DNA from: Nipponacmea schrenckii | Lineage: Eukaryota > Mollusca > Gastropoda > Lottiidae | DNA: 64,000 nucleotides | Direction of reading: 5' to 3' | NCBI GenBank assembly: GCA_030562195.1 | Contig: CM060199.1 | Coordinates: forward strand, 19,178,338 to 19,242,337 | Part shown: in pieces, positions 11,110-24,100 of the stretch | Layout of the letters: the number at the start of each line of letters is the position of its first letter | Position numbering within the stretch: position 1 is the stretch's first letter | Made by a program: the position numbers and the translations under genes | Notes under the pieces: model-generated | Databases searched by the model: none | Told to the model about the DNA's origin: nothing | What the model saw: only the letters and a program-made list of their open reading frames with translations

Positions 11110-11814
11110 TCTTTAAACACTAATTTTGGTTTTGGGTTTATTCTATTATAGCCTAGATTTTTGAAAATATATTTTGGAATTGATCGGGTTAAAATTCTGT
11201 ATGTAACTACATGTATGTTAATTTCGAGTATGGAACCCACTGCAATCACACTTACAGTAATATGAATAGGTTGGCATTTATCTTGCTTGTGTCAGTTTTT
11301 GTATAGTTGAAGATTATTCTATAGTTTTAAAGCGTATAGCTCAACAGCTCTTTATGTTTCTCATTGTACTAAAATAAAGCATTATCCTCTCACAAGAACG
11401 CATCAGACCAGAATCAGGACAAGGATAATAAGGAGACATTTTAAAGGTAAAACCTTGCCAATCTACTTTTCTATACCGTAAAATATCATGACCCTTTACA
11501 TCATTCAACTGATTTAGTCTGGCGTTGTAATTTAATGGACTCCAAAACATGAGAAGTAGAGATCTTCTAACAGTGCCATTTTCAATTTTGGTCTTATTGG
11601 CCTTTTTATAAGAGAAGTAAAGTATTGAATGATAAATGATGTAATTAAAGACAAAATGGGTTTAAATTTGCTACATATTGCTGAATTGAGGTAATTTAGG
11701 GTACGCAAGGGTTTATCATCTTTATAAACCTAGTTGGAAAAGGTGTCCTAGGTATTACCAAGGGTACACACCAAGGTGTGTGATAGTCCAATGACTTTGA
11801 ATAAGTCCTCTTCA

Positions 11815-11980
11815 CTCATAATTCCTGCCCACCCATCTGTAAATGGGTACGGATAATCCGGGAAAGATCAATGCCAAGAGGTTTGGCCATGGACCAGCTG
11901 GTAGAAAGGATCCCTGTCACGACAGACTTGTGAGCTAAGTTGTTATCCTTGTAAAAAAAATATAGTTTCTTTCTTTTCCT
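11815..11980. repeat. SINE-like dispersed repeat, copy 2
   Basis: The second copy of the family described at 10530-10660, with the same order of blocks: aatgggtacggataat, gaccagctggtagaaagg, and gttatccttgt plus an A-run and tatagttt. It lies in the gap between SMIM12 and EHD. Confidence 0.6.
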
Positions 11981-12050
11981 TTTTACATGCCATAGACTCT
12001 AAAATTAGTTTGGTTCAAAAAACCTTAAAGATAGCTTGCCAGCCAAGGTA

Positions 12051-12806
12051 ACATACGCCCACTGGCAGCATTGAATTTGAAAAATAAATAGAGCAATGAC
12101 TCAAAAACATTCACTAAATGGATATTGAAGTCAAGGGCAAAAACTCAAAAACATCAAGTTTCATCAAAATCCATTGAAAATTGTAGCTTCTATTGAACCC
12201 ACACTAAAATTTTGACGCAATCTTACTAAGTCAAGGGCAATAACTAAAACTTATTCCAATGCTCACACCAACTTTCATTTAAATCCATATAAAATTGTAG
12301 CCTCTATTTTGTCTACAACAAATATAGAGGCAGGGGCAATAACTCCAAAACTGTTTATCGCAAAATCTTCCAAATCGAACTTGACCGCTGTCTTATCAAT
12401 TCCAATGCTCATACCATGTTTCATTAAAATCCATAGAAAAATTGTAGCTTCTCTAGTGTCTACATGTGTTCCTGCGAAAATTTCCATTTTCGAACTTGAC
12501 CGAGATATCCTTAATATATACATGTATACCAAGTTTCATTAAGATCGGATAAAAACTGTAGCCTCTATCGTGGATACAACCCGAATTTGACGCGTTTTTA
12601 CTAAGGCAAGTGCAATAACTCAAAAACCATTCATGCGATAATTTCCATTTTCGAACTTGACCGAGATATCATCAATATATACATGTATACCAAGTTTCAT
12701 TAAGATCGGATAAAAACTGTAGCTTCTATTGTGGATACAACAAATGTGGACAGACGGACGGACAGGGGCGAGGGCAATATATGTCCACATTTCCATGTGG
12801 GCGTAT
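12051..12806. mobile_element. Non-autonomous transposon-like element with internal direct repeats
   Basis: The ends carry a perfect 10-bp inverted repeat, atacgcccac (12053-12062) and gtgggcgtat (12797-12806). The interior has repeated modules of 'caagtttcatt..aatcc/gatcgg..aaaa.tgtagc.tctat'. The last two modules (about 12468-12590 and 12637-12750) are nearly identical. A gacagacggacggacagg segment lies near the right end. There is no credible transposase ORF. Modules of this type are, to my knowledge, widespread in mollusc genomes. Confidence 0.7.
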
Positions 12807-14577
12807 AAAAATACAATTAAGATTAAAATAATTTAAATGGTTTTATAGATACATATTTTCTTCCATACAAAGCATAATTTATCCAATTTAACAATAATTG
12901 TTGACAATAAATGGGACCAAGCCATCTGGCTAACTTTGTAATTTTTTAAACATAAATATATGCAGTTAATTCTCACAATATTGGTCTAATTATATATGCT
13001 GATCTAAAAACATAAAATCACATTAATAAACAATAACCATTAACCACTCAACAAAACCTAATATGTTTGTTTCAATCAGGTTGTTGAAGAATAGCTGAAT
13101 TGACCAGTAAATTTGATGGTATGTTAGGTTCAGGGTTCTTAAAGTTGTCTTAACAAGACATGTCAAACATCCCTTTTTAATTTTTATTTAAATTAAAAAG
13201 AAGTCATTATTCACTAACATTTTTCATCACCTTAAAATACATTTTTTCCAGCTATAAATTTGTAGTCAGCATGTTCAATAATAGATATATAACCATACAA
13301 AAACATAAAGTTGTTAGTATACAAAATCAACAATATTTCTATTATGCACTACAACTAATCCAAGGGAAGCAATCCTGTTTTACAGCCAGACACAATATCA
13401 TGAAAACCCAATATTTATTAGACTAGAATAGGACTAAATTGTCTAAGAGTAATTTTATTCTGTAAATATACAAAAAAACAAATGTTACGTGAATTGTTTT
13501 CAAAACAACAACAGAGAGTGTACAGCAAAATACATAGTTATAACTTGTACATGGGTCATTCTTTTAGTGCTTGAATGAATAATTGTTGCTTAAATCTAGC
13601 TCTCAAAAAATGAAGAACATATTTTTGCGGTACTGGGTAATCATATGTTTTCAAATTTTGTGGATTTTGTTTGTAACATATATATTTTAATCCGCATTAA
13701 CTCTTTGAATCAAATTAACTGCTTAAACATATTTTAGCCCTTGGGAAAAATCAGAAAACATACACATATTGCTTTGTTAATTTTATTTTATGCAGTCTTT
13801 AGTGGACCCAATTTAAGGACCTCAGCCTTTTTTTACATGGTTTTAGTATTATACATATATTACTTGGCACCAGATTTTGGGTTTTTTATAAAGAAAATAA
13901 GCACTAAAAAAAAATTTTAATCAAAAGATTGAACATAGATTTTTTTCTTCTATTTTTTTATTTACCAACTTAATTTTTATGAGGTTTATCTTTGCAGATT
14001 TCTAAAATGATATAAAAATACAGAACATAACAATATTTTGGTTTTAGATAAAGATATAAAATAATATAAAGAATCAACTAATAACAGTTATCAACAATAA
14101 ATAAAGAAACAAGAGTATTAAAAATAAGATATTCAAAAGAATTTACAATTTTTTTTTTTTTTGTAATATACACTGCTTGCCTTTAGTTTAATATATCTGT
14201 TTAAGGCTTTTGAAAAACGATCAGATTTTTTAAATTTTAAAGATCTAAGGTCAATCAAGCATTTTATGTCACAAAAATCATGTAAATTTTAGATAATATT
14301 CATTTCACTAAAGACTGTGGAACAGGTAACCTAAATTATGCCATTATATTTTCACTTCTGATAATAGTTGATGTTATGAACCATTGTGATAGAAAAAGAC
14401 AAGTTGGTCAGAAACAAACAGTAATGATGGTATAAATATTAATACACATCCAATAACCAAAGTCATTAAAGACCAAGGTAGGGACAATCTTTAAGACTTC
14501 TCACACGATATAATAATGAAAACTAAACAAAAAAAATATAACGTAAAATGTGTTTGACATGAACCTTATTTCCCACT
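12807..14577. other. Gene-free AT-rich stretch, presumably EHD 3' UTR and convergent intergenic DNA
   Basis: AT-rich sequence with homopolymer runs and no coding match. The part nearest 14577 is expected to hold the EHD 3' UTR. I could not choose one polyadenylation site on the minus strand. Confidence 0.6.
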
Positions 14578-15102
14578 TTACATTCCTCGTTTTGAAGGAG
14601 GTATTAAATGCTCAGGTAGTTCAGTAGGTAAATCATGACCCTCTAATTTGATCTTAATGAGATGATTAGCTAAGGCCCATTCATCTTGATCTAACATACC
14701 ATCCTTATCAACATCAGCTAGTTTCCAAACTTTACTTAATACTGAATTGGGTAACTTGGATTTCACAAGTTCTGATTTAGCTGTTGCTCCGCTAATTTTT
14801 CCATCCACAGGATTTAACTGATCAAATCTAGTATTGAATTCAGGTTGTTCTTGAGCAACAATCCACTCATGTTCCCCACGTCCTGCATCAACACCTTCAC
14901 CTTTACCAATACCAAATGGACTTTCATTGTAACCTTCAAAAGCACCTCCATGGACGACATTAATATCTGTTTGGTTTGCTTCTTCTTGTGGTATTTGTTG
15001 CATCAATCGAGCTATTTCTGTTGCCAACATTTGATCCACATTATCTAATAGTTTAGGTTTTAATGGTTGAAATTTGGTGAAGTCATGAAACTGTAGTTGT
15101 TC
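14578..15102 (-). CDS. EHD: EHD shared last exon (helical tail, linker and EH domain)
   Basis: The acceptor catatcatttcag precedes GAACAACTACAG; the stop is TAA at 14580-14578. There are 174 codons. It opens with [20 protein letters not shown], the family's helical region, then [10 protein letters not shown]. The linker has [11 protein letters not shown], where vertebrate paralogs have a GPF motif. The EH domain follows with the EF-hand loop [12 protein letters not shown], the NPF-pocket Trp in KVWKLAD, and [16 protein letters not shown]. It ends PPSKRGM. All isoforms from this locus must use this exon. Confidence 0.97.
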   Translation of the reverse strand, partial: EQLQFHDFTKFQPLKPKLLDNVDQMLATEIARLMQQIPQEEANQTDINVVHGGAFEGYNESPFGIGKGEGVDAGRGEHEWIVAQEQPEFNTRFDQLNPVDGKISGATAKSELVKSKLPNSVLSKVWKLADVDKDGMLDQDEWALANHLIKIKLEGHDLPTELPEHLIPPSKRGM

Positions 15103-18100
15103 CTGAAATGATATGTGATTATTCCATTAAAACACAATCTTAATATCATCTATCCTACAAGACCCAGACAATGATATTGGGCAGTAGGAACTTCACTTAA
15201 CCCAAAAAAAAATTACTTGACTTAAATTAAAGAGGATTAGGAAAAGAATCTGATTTTATTTTTTTACCTGACAATAACTTTCTTGCATGAAGGGATTGCT
15301 GTCTGTAATTTACACATGACAAGGCTTGTCAAGAGATATGAGCTCGATCAGCAGGAAAAAGGGACATTAAAACATAGTACATGTTAGTCTGAATTTTGTC
15401 AATTTGCCTTTTAAACCAAACCCATCATTTTTGCTTATCCCGTTATTGTATGGAAATTAGTCTTGAATCACTATTTTCAAGAAAGATAGTTTGCCAATAA
15501 AAACAGCCTACACCCAGCCTCAAACTTTGATAAATAAACGCCTTTCAACTGTCAACAGGACTTATTCTTTTTCTGTTTTCATTTTTATTTTAGGTTCTGG
15601 GGTGAGGGGATGGTTCTATAAAATGAAAATGCAGATCTTTATGTTTGTGACCCCATAACTATGATCTAGGTTAATCCGAAAGTCTAGTAAATATATATAT
15701 CTTGTATGAAAGCAAATCAAGAAATCTGGCAATGTTGATATTGAATATTTCTCTATTAATCAATTCTCGTTCAACAAGTACGTGATAATTCTTTTCTAAG
15801 ATCAAAAATGGCCTCTCGAGAGAAACCTGAAAAGAATCTTTCCAGAAAAACAAATTCAAGTACAGAACAAATTCGAGTACTGACTCTCAACAGATCATCG
15901 TACAAACTTTACTTTGTTCAGGGGCAAATCAAGATTACTAATTGATTAATCAGTGTTTCTAATGAATATTCCACGTTTTCAAATGTGGGAGTATAAAAGC
16001 TTGGATAATTCAAAGATATTATTCCACATCAAAATGCTATTTTTTAGATTCCATGTTTGTTGACATGACCAATGCACTGGGTAAAGAAGCACAATATATA
16101 TGGATATGCTTTAATTTCTGACATTATTAACTCATCTTTTCACATGCTCATACAGGCAGCATTATCTGCGTGTATGAGCATGTCATATGTTGAGTTAATA
16201 CATGTCAAAAATAGTATACCGGTATAATTCATATCTCTTGTGCTTCTTTACCTACATCTATTTCTATATGTCTTATAAGCAGTATGCAATAGGGAATAGA
16301 AGAGCAATACTAAGATTTGAATGACATTTTGACGGGAACAAAGATAATTCCTTCGTTTTTACACAAATTACAACTAATTAGGACCTTTTGAGACAATGAG
16401 GTAGTTTTTCAGATAATTTCAATTGATAAGTAGTAGCTAAACAGTCATGCAATATATATAAATATATGAGAATAAGGGAACCCATGTTTAATCAATTACA
16501 ACATTTCATATTATAGTGAATCTACTTTCGAATCTTTGCAGGCCACTTTCTGCCATCATATATGTGCTGCAGACTTCAATTTAAGTATAATTAAAATGTT
16601 TTTAATTACCTGCATGCGTTTTAAATTAGGAAAATCACCAGGTGAAATTTGATGTTCCCTTTGTAACAGGGAAAACGTATCTTGTAATTTATTAATCAAT
16701 TCTTTCTTCTTAGAATCTTTACCAAAAACTGAAGGCATTTCTTTCTTAAGATGACTGATAATATAGGCATGAACCTGAAATATAAAATAAATAATAAATT
16801 GCAGAACAGGTTACTTTGAAAAGTAATGCTGAAATTCATTACACAGTTGCAGAGCAGGAGTGCCCTGTTAATGTTCAAAGAAGAAACTGTTACGGTGCAT
16901 TAGAAAGGGTTCTATGATGATTTCAAACCAAATCTGACCCTCCTGATGCATCAAATAGCAAGCTCAATGTCAAAGATTTTCATCATCTAAATACTGTAAG
17001 GCTAAAATTTATTGCGAGATAGAAATTAATGCGTTAAATGCGACCTATCCGCGATCGCATTAATTTGTATCCGCATTTTTAAATAAATATTCCCAAGTGA
17101 ATTTTATGGAGTTCAAATATGACTGACATTAGTGACAAGTATTTAAATAGAGACCAGGTGGGATTAAGTAATTAGGTAATTATCTTCAAATTTGAAGCTG
17201 ATTAGTAATCAATGACTTAAAAAAACAAAAAATTTTCACACTTGACTATTTGAGGATAAAATCTTGATCATTGTTTATGTCTTCAATCTTTAATCACTTT
17301 AGAATTGTGATGATATTAAAAAATGCGACACCTATCGCGGATCGCATTAATTTGTACTCGCATTTCAGTCTCTATACCCCAATGTCGCATTAATTTGTTG
17401 ACGCATTAATTTCTAGCCTTACAGTACACCAAATAAATTAGGACGAATAGAAATCTAATGACTTGTACATCATAAAGATTTATTTATACTTAAATACTCA
17501 CAAAAACATTAACCGGGGATTTATATATTAGTAAGGCATAAATGAAATTAAAACCCAGAAAAACTAGAGACATTAAAGTGTAACTTTCACCAATACAAGT
17601 CAAGTATAAAACCAATTGGACAAAATATTTCAAGTTACACAATATGTTACGCAAGATGAAGAATCATCATACATCAAGTATGAGAAAATTAGCAGAACAG
17701 AAATGATACAGCTAGATTGCCTACATCAGCTTTCATATTTAAGTTTTGCAATTTGATGTAGGGTACAATATGTTAGAAGTATGTGATATCCAGAATTAAA
17801 GTAAATATCAATGAAGAATGCAGTATATATGTGGACCACACCCTATACTCAGTGTGAATTTGGCAACATCTGTACCTGCTAAATATAAATCTCTGTTAAA
17901 TGATATGATGTTAGAAATGTAATTTCTGTGTCATCTGTAAAAACTATTTGAGAATTCCAACATATCAGGGAAAGATATTCCTGGCACTCTGACAACTGGC
18001 CTATCTATTGATGGTCTATATACACTGACATTTAAAGAACATGTATCCAGGTCTCTAAACTGTAGCAAAAATACTAGCTACTTATGAAAATAAATCATTC

Positions 18101-21100
18101 CCTTGCTGATGACCATGTAAGTTGAACTTTGGACTAAATGACCGATAACCCACACTTCAGGGATCAAATATTAAGATACTTTACATGAGCCTAGTTGAAT
18201 AGTCCTTTTCAGAATAGGCCACTATAAAGTTTTCCCTTCTGTTCCCTGTCCGGACCAGGCCACAATAAAACATTTACATTGCATCTCAAGTGGCCAGAGA
18301 ACAGTTTGTGACTTGTATATGAAAAGCGTCCTTGACAATGGTTATATATGTGGAACTCTTCTTAAGAATTTCAAATAAATCCTTCTGGTCACACTGATAT
18401 AATCAAAAACAAACTAGATGTAATCATCAATTGCGATAAATAATGACAAAAGTTGTGTGGGAAAAGGTTAAGGTCACTTAACAATAATATGCTGTTTGTT
18501 TGCTGTCTGAGGCAAAAACTAAATTCATGTATTGTTCTGCTCCAACACAGTGCACTAAACACCACACGAAGTTGTAACAGCATCAAGGCTGTTGCCAATA
18601 TCTTTCCAGGCAGATGTCACCAATGATGTTGCATTACGAAATTTGTAAATTTGACAAAATAGAAGGAATTTACATACAAAGAACTAAAGAAATTTAAAAT
18701 GAAATTATACAGAAATTCTAACCATTATAAAGATATTGTAATTTTGAATTACTCTTATAATTGAGAAAAAGGTTACATTCAATTCAAACCCATGGCAAAC
18801 TCGTGGTTCTAATTTTTATGTCTAAGGGAAAGACGCAATAAATTTTGATACAACATGTCAAAAACAAGGTACATTTGAAAAAAAGCATCACAAAAAAAGA
18901 TTTATTTAAAGGTAATGTTTACAAGCAATTTGAATATTTTTACGTTTGACATGTAAATTTGATGCGTGAATTTATTTTATTTTCAGATATTATTACTGTA
19001 TCTTATTTTTTTTAAAGTAATAAAATTTAGCGATATTTGTCACCTATCTTTGAGGTGGCAAGGAAGTATAATTATTGGATCACATAGGCTAGAAATTAAG
19101 ATCTGACTGACAACATAATACAAGATTTTCAGATTATCTGTTTACATTCAACACAAGTAATGATAATTCTACTTTGTAGATATACAGATTACTGACAACA
19201 TAGCTGAGGAAGTCATAAGTTATAAGAATTCTTATAACTTATGACTTCCTCAGCTATGTTGTCAGTAATCTGTATATCTACAAAGTAGAATTATCATTAC
19301 TTGTGTTGAATGTAAACAGATAATCTGAAAATCTCGTCATATGTGTTTATCTAAAATTTAGAAATGATTAAGTGATACAGATTAAATAACATCATGGACC
19401 TTGATATGAGATCAGGATATCCACCATGAGATTTCTGTTACCACTCTGCATGTTATCACAGTAATATGGCAGAGTGTTCTTTATTTATTATAATTGTTAC
19501 ATTCTGGTAGTTCAAACATCAGCAGCTGGTTATTCATAACAAGAGTATTTGTCAAAAAAGTCAATAAAAAAAGTATTAAATATGGATCCAAAATGATCCA
19601 ATACTAAACCAATTTCACAACATTGCATTGATTGCATAAAAGTCTGTGTCAGAAATATAAGGGCTATATTCAGTTGGTAATGATACCTACACTAGAAATA
19701 TAATTGTGAAATATTGGAAGTAAAGAGTCATATTCAAGAAGAGACCATATAGATACTGCTAAGGATTGCCAAATGACCAGGATATAAGACTATCTGACTA
19801 CTAGTTTTCAGATTATCCTTAAACTGATCATCACGAAATTCCAGGAACAACAGACGTCCAATTGTAAATTGGAATAGTGCAAATTAATCTTATCAGTGAT
19901 CCTGATACACTTAAAATTTCAGGAAAACCTCTCAACAAATCCTTTAAAACATGGAAGCCATATTGGAAGTATGCTTTTATCTTTAATTTAACACTAATCT
20001 GATTATAGCCTACTTTTATCTAATGTGAAATTAGTCTCACTTTGACTGGCATATATGAAATCTTTCAAGAGTCGAGATAAAATGTCAGATGTACCTAATA
20101 CTCTCAGTAGTTCAAAGATTTCTTAAAAAACTGCAAAAATCATACGCTCACCTTTTGATGACCCTTCAGCTTTTTTAACAAAAACAATATGGCTAAGAAT
20201 AAAATCCAATGCAGTTAAGCGTCTTTTTTAACAAAAACACTAATTGATTATTTTCAATATTACACAATAATTGCTTTTGTGACACAATGGTTGTCAACTT
20301 CCGTTAATTTATTTCAAACAATAAATCATCTATGATGCCATTTTTTTAGTGTTGTTATTCATGTGATGATGAACAAGACAAAATTTCATTGCTCTGGTTA
20401 AATCCAGACAAAGGGTGAGATAGACTTTAGGATTTTTCAACCCAGTTTCCCCTTGTCAGTGATGAGGGTCAGAGGGACAGACATAGAAAAGGCTTCTGAT
20501 CATTCGGATTGGACAATAAACCGAGGGCAGCGTATGCTACAGACTATGCTCGTTAATGATCCCTCAACAGTTAGAAATCACAGAAATAGTAAGCTGATGC
20601 TGCTGTCCTGTCCAAATTCCTATCCTTTCACACTGTATTGCATTGCATGCCTTCATTAACCCAAAGCTCAAATCACGTCATCTCTGATACCTTGTTTGAA
20701 TTTGAGTTTGTTATCAGTCAAATAAATCTCCAGTCATTCCTAACTCTAAAACTTGAGAAGTATAGAATTCCATATTGGGTGTAACCTCATTAAATATAGA
20801 CACCCACATATTGAAAAATGTCGTTTTCACCGATGAGCTGTTCATAAATTATTCATATAAGTATCAATAAAAGGGCATTGTACCCAAACCACACCCCTAT
20901 TTGTCATACTTCCTCGAGATAGTGGTAATACAAGTTAGAAAAATTACATATTCAAAACTAAATACTATTCAATCAAAATCAGAACCATAACTTCGGAAAA
21001 ATGAAAAATATTACAGAAGGTAATTAGGGCTTTTTGGAGACTGAACCATAAAAATCTTGCAGAAGACAGGAATTTGTTGGCACCAGGCTTGGTTGTTGCC

Positions 21101-24100
21101 AGATCTTTCCAAAATAATCTGTATTTGAGAACACAAGAACAAATGCCAGAATTCAAATATCAAGAATCAATAGAACAATGAAATTCTTTCTTACAATATC
21201 CGATACACGTCTGCAACAAAACAAGTCAGCTGACCTTATCATCTGCTTATTTACATACTGATAGAATACAACAATTCCACAAGATGATAGGTTGACATTC
21301 TCAATTTTCAATAGAATTTGGTTGTTATCCAAGAAATACAAGATTTAAGGCGGAAATATAAAAATCTGAATACATATTACTTAACAATTACTATGATAAA
21401 ACCTCCATATAAGGTTGAAACTATATCCATCAAGGACAATGAAAACAGGTTAGAGCAATATTTCGTCTTAGAATGAACATAAAATTTTAGTTCTCAAAAA
21501 CTCACAAAACTAAGTAAAATGACTTGTATTTTTATGGATAATAACTACGTTGGTGGGGATTAATCGAATTTTATAAGGATTCTGTTATGTTATTTATGGC
21601 AGCAGGTTTACTAGAAATGCTCTTGCTGGCCAATTTTCAAATTTTTAATTTTTATGTTCATTTTAAGACGCAGTATTCTTTTTAAAAAAAAACAGCCTTG
21701 ATCCAAAAATTTGCGTATGAACATTATAGCCTACATAGCTAGTCTGTCTGAAAATGCACCAATATAATAATTTGGCTTCTGATATTCAAGCTAAAGGGGT
21801 GAACATGTAATGAACACATCTCTACAATACAATACATATTTATGGTATTTGGTATTTAAACTTGATTTGATAATAGTTTATTTTTTTCAAACCAATGTCA
21901 ACAGTTCTTAGTAGTTCTGGTCAAATATTTACATTGACATTGTAATCTAAACAGACAGAACTTGAATAAAACTTTACAGAGATATTAAATTCCTCAAAAA
22001 TTTTCTTGTAAATTACATCATCAAAACCAGTCTATATCCTTTAACAGGAAAAGCAATAAGGAAGAGGATCAATGCAAGAATTTTAATATAAGGACAATGT
22101 AATCAAGACTCGGCCAATTTTAAATCAGAAATCATCTTTTGATTATCTGAACTTTACTTCCTGAACAAATTTAAGCCAAAAACAGGTTAGTAAGATTTTG
22201 AAAACAACATTCAGGATTATCAAACCATCAACTAATGAAATATATATTCTAAAGAAATTAATTTAATTAAAGTTAATAATCATAATAAGTCTCTTTATAT
22301 TGCCCCTTCCCATTCTGTAGAAGAATACTTAAAGCGCCTGTGTGCTTAATAAGCCATCTTATGTAGCATCCTAAATAGTATCTTTCCTCAGGATAAATCC
22401 TCCTTGATATTCTGATTAAATTTAATAATATCATTACAAAAAATGGAACCACCAGATCAGTCTAATAAATATGTCTAAGATTGTCTGAAAGAATGGAGAA
22501 ACAAGACATGTCAGTTAATGCCTGTTCACAAGAAATGGTAGTTGATTTATATCAACCAATTGCAATATAAATTCTAAATAAAATAGTTTGGAATTTATAT
22601 AAACACAGTAAATAGAGAAAGTCCAATCAAAATAGTTTGGAATTTATATAAACACAGTAAATTCAGAAGGTGCAAGTGCCAAAACAGTGTTGTCTTATTA
22701 CAGACCATGAGGGCGTGTATGAACAATAAATTGTCTTCTTATCAGCAAACAAAAATCTGATGAGAACACCAAACCTGCAAAACCCATAATATCCAGATTC
22801 TATTTAGAGAATTGGCAAGGTAATAATTTCTTGTTTATCAGCTAGAAAAACTGCTGTTGACTAAAATATTAATGTCAGAATGTTCTACATAGATATATAC
22901 ATTAATACTTAAAACAATTTCTATTTCCTATGTGAAGTACCTATATAACTATGCCATAATCAATTAGTTTTTGGCACTAATCCAAAATGACTTAATATCA
23001 CAAACTGACATTCTTAATAGAAGACAACTTCTAACTATTTCCCGTCTTCTCAAACTAATGAACTAATTAACCCAGGGATTCAAATTAACACTCGCCCAGT
23101 CGCCATTGACCAAAAATTCCAATGGGCAACTAAAATCCTGGTAATGGTAGCACAGGTGGCGACCTTCTTTTTGGACTACTTTTGCTTTGTAATGGAAATT
23201 TATGCTTGCTGTACATTTATGATTTTTCATTACATAAAATATTTTACTACTGTTTTCTAATCTTTGTGAATTTTATTTCTGGGCCCCTAAAAAACTTTAC
23301 TGGGCCCCAAGAAATTGTATGTTAGGGGCCCAGTGAGCTCCTGACATGGTATTCTTAATTTAAACCCCTGAATTAACCCATTACGCTGGAATACGAAAGT
23401 ATACCAAAATGCACAGATATCAACTTGTTTGTCTCAAGATGAAGAATGTGGCTACCAGCACTTAATTTAACCTAGTCATAAAAATTTTGACAACTCACAA
23501 ACCAGAAGAAAGGTGAAATTTGTAATGTCCAAACCAAAACCAATATTACATACCGTTACTACTCTTAGTCAACGGCAATGCATAGGTCACATTTTGTGTC
23601 TTTCTGAAAAATATAACTACTGGCACTTAACTTTAACTTCTTAAAATACCTCAAAAAATACAGCTTGACATATATTTTAACAACCCACTCATCTGAGAAA
23701 AGATCAAATTACAAAACGTCCATACCTTAGCTAATCTAGCTCGCTTTACCAAATCATTCAACTTTCTTAGCGCTGCATGTGCTGGTAATCTCTGTAGATC
23801 TCGAAATAAATCCAATTCTTCTGCTTCAAAGAGTTTTCGATGAAACTCTTTATTAAGGGGTTGATCCCAGAAAGACCCCATATACACTCTTGGTACTTCA
23901 GTAAAGTTCATGACTTTTCCCAGAGCCCACATTAAAGCTCCATATACTCGAACCAATTCTTGTTCACCAACTGAGTCAGCTTTATTCAAAACTATTCGAA
24001 TTTTATCATCAAAAACTTTAATGGTGGATATAACATCAGCAAATTCATCAGAAATATCCAGTTTGTGAGCGTCAAAGAGCAGAATAATCCTATCAACACG

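Larger units (their letters stand above)
16775..23725 (-). other. Long EHD intron between G exon A and the shared exons
   Basis: About 7 kb without recognisable coding matches. It contains a TA-flanked MITE (16994-17424), a perfect palindrome (19123-19334), a dispersed repeat (21465-21690), a short direct duplication (22579-22667) and an inverted-end element (23065-23378). Isoform B transcripts would treat this whole stretch plus exon A as one intron. Confidence 0.85.

Noticed and set aside
10932..11249. 105-residue minus-strand ORF
   Set aside because: Antisense to SMIM12, AT-driven open frame with no recognisable features.
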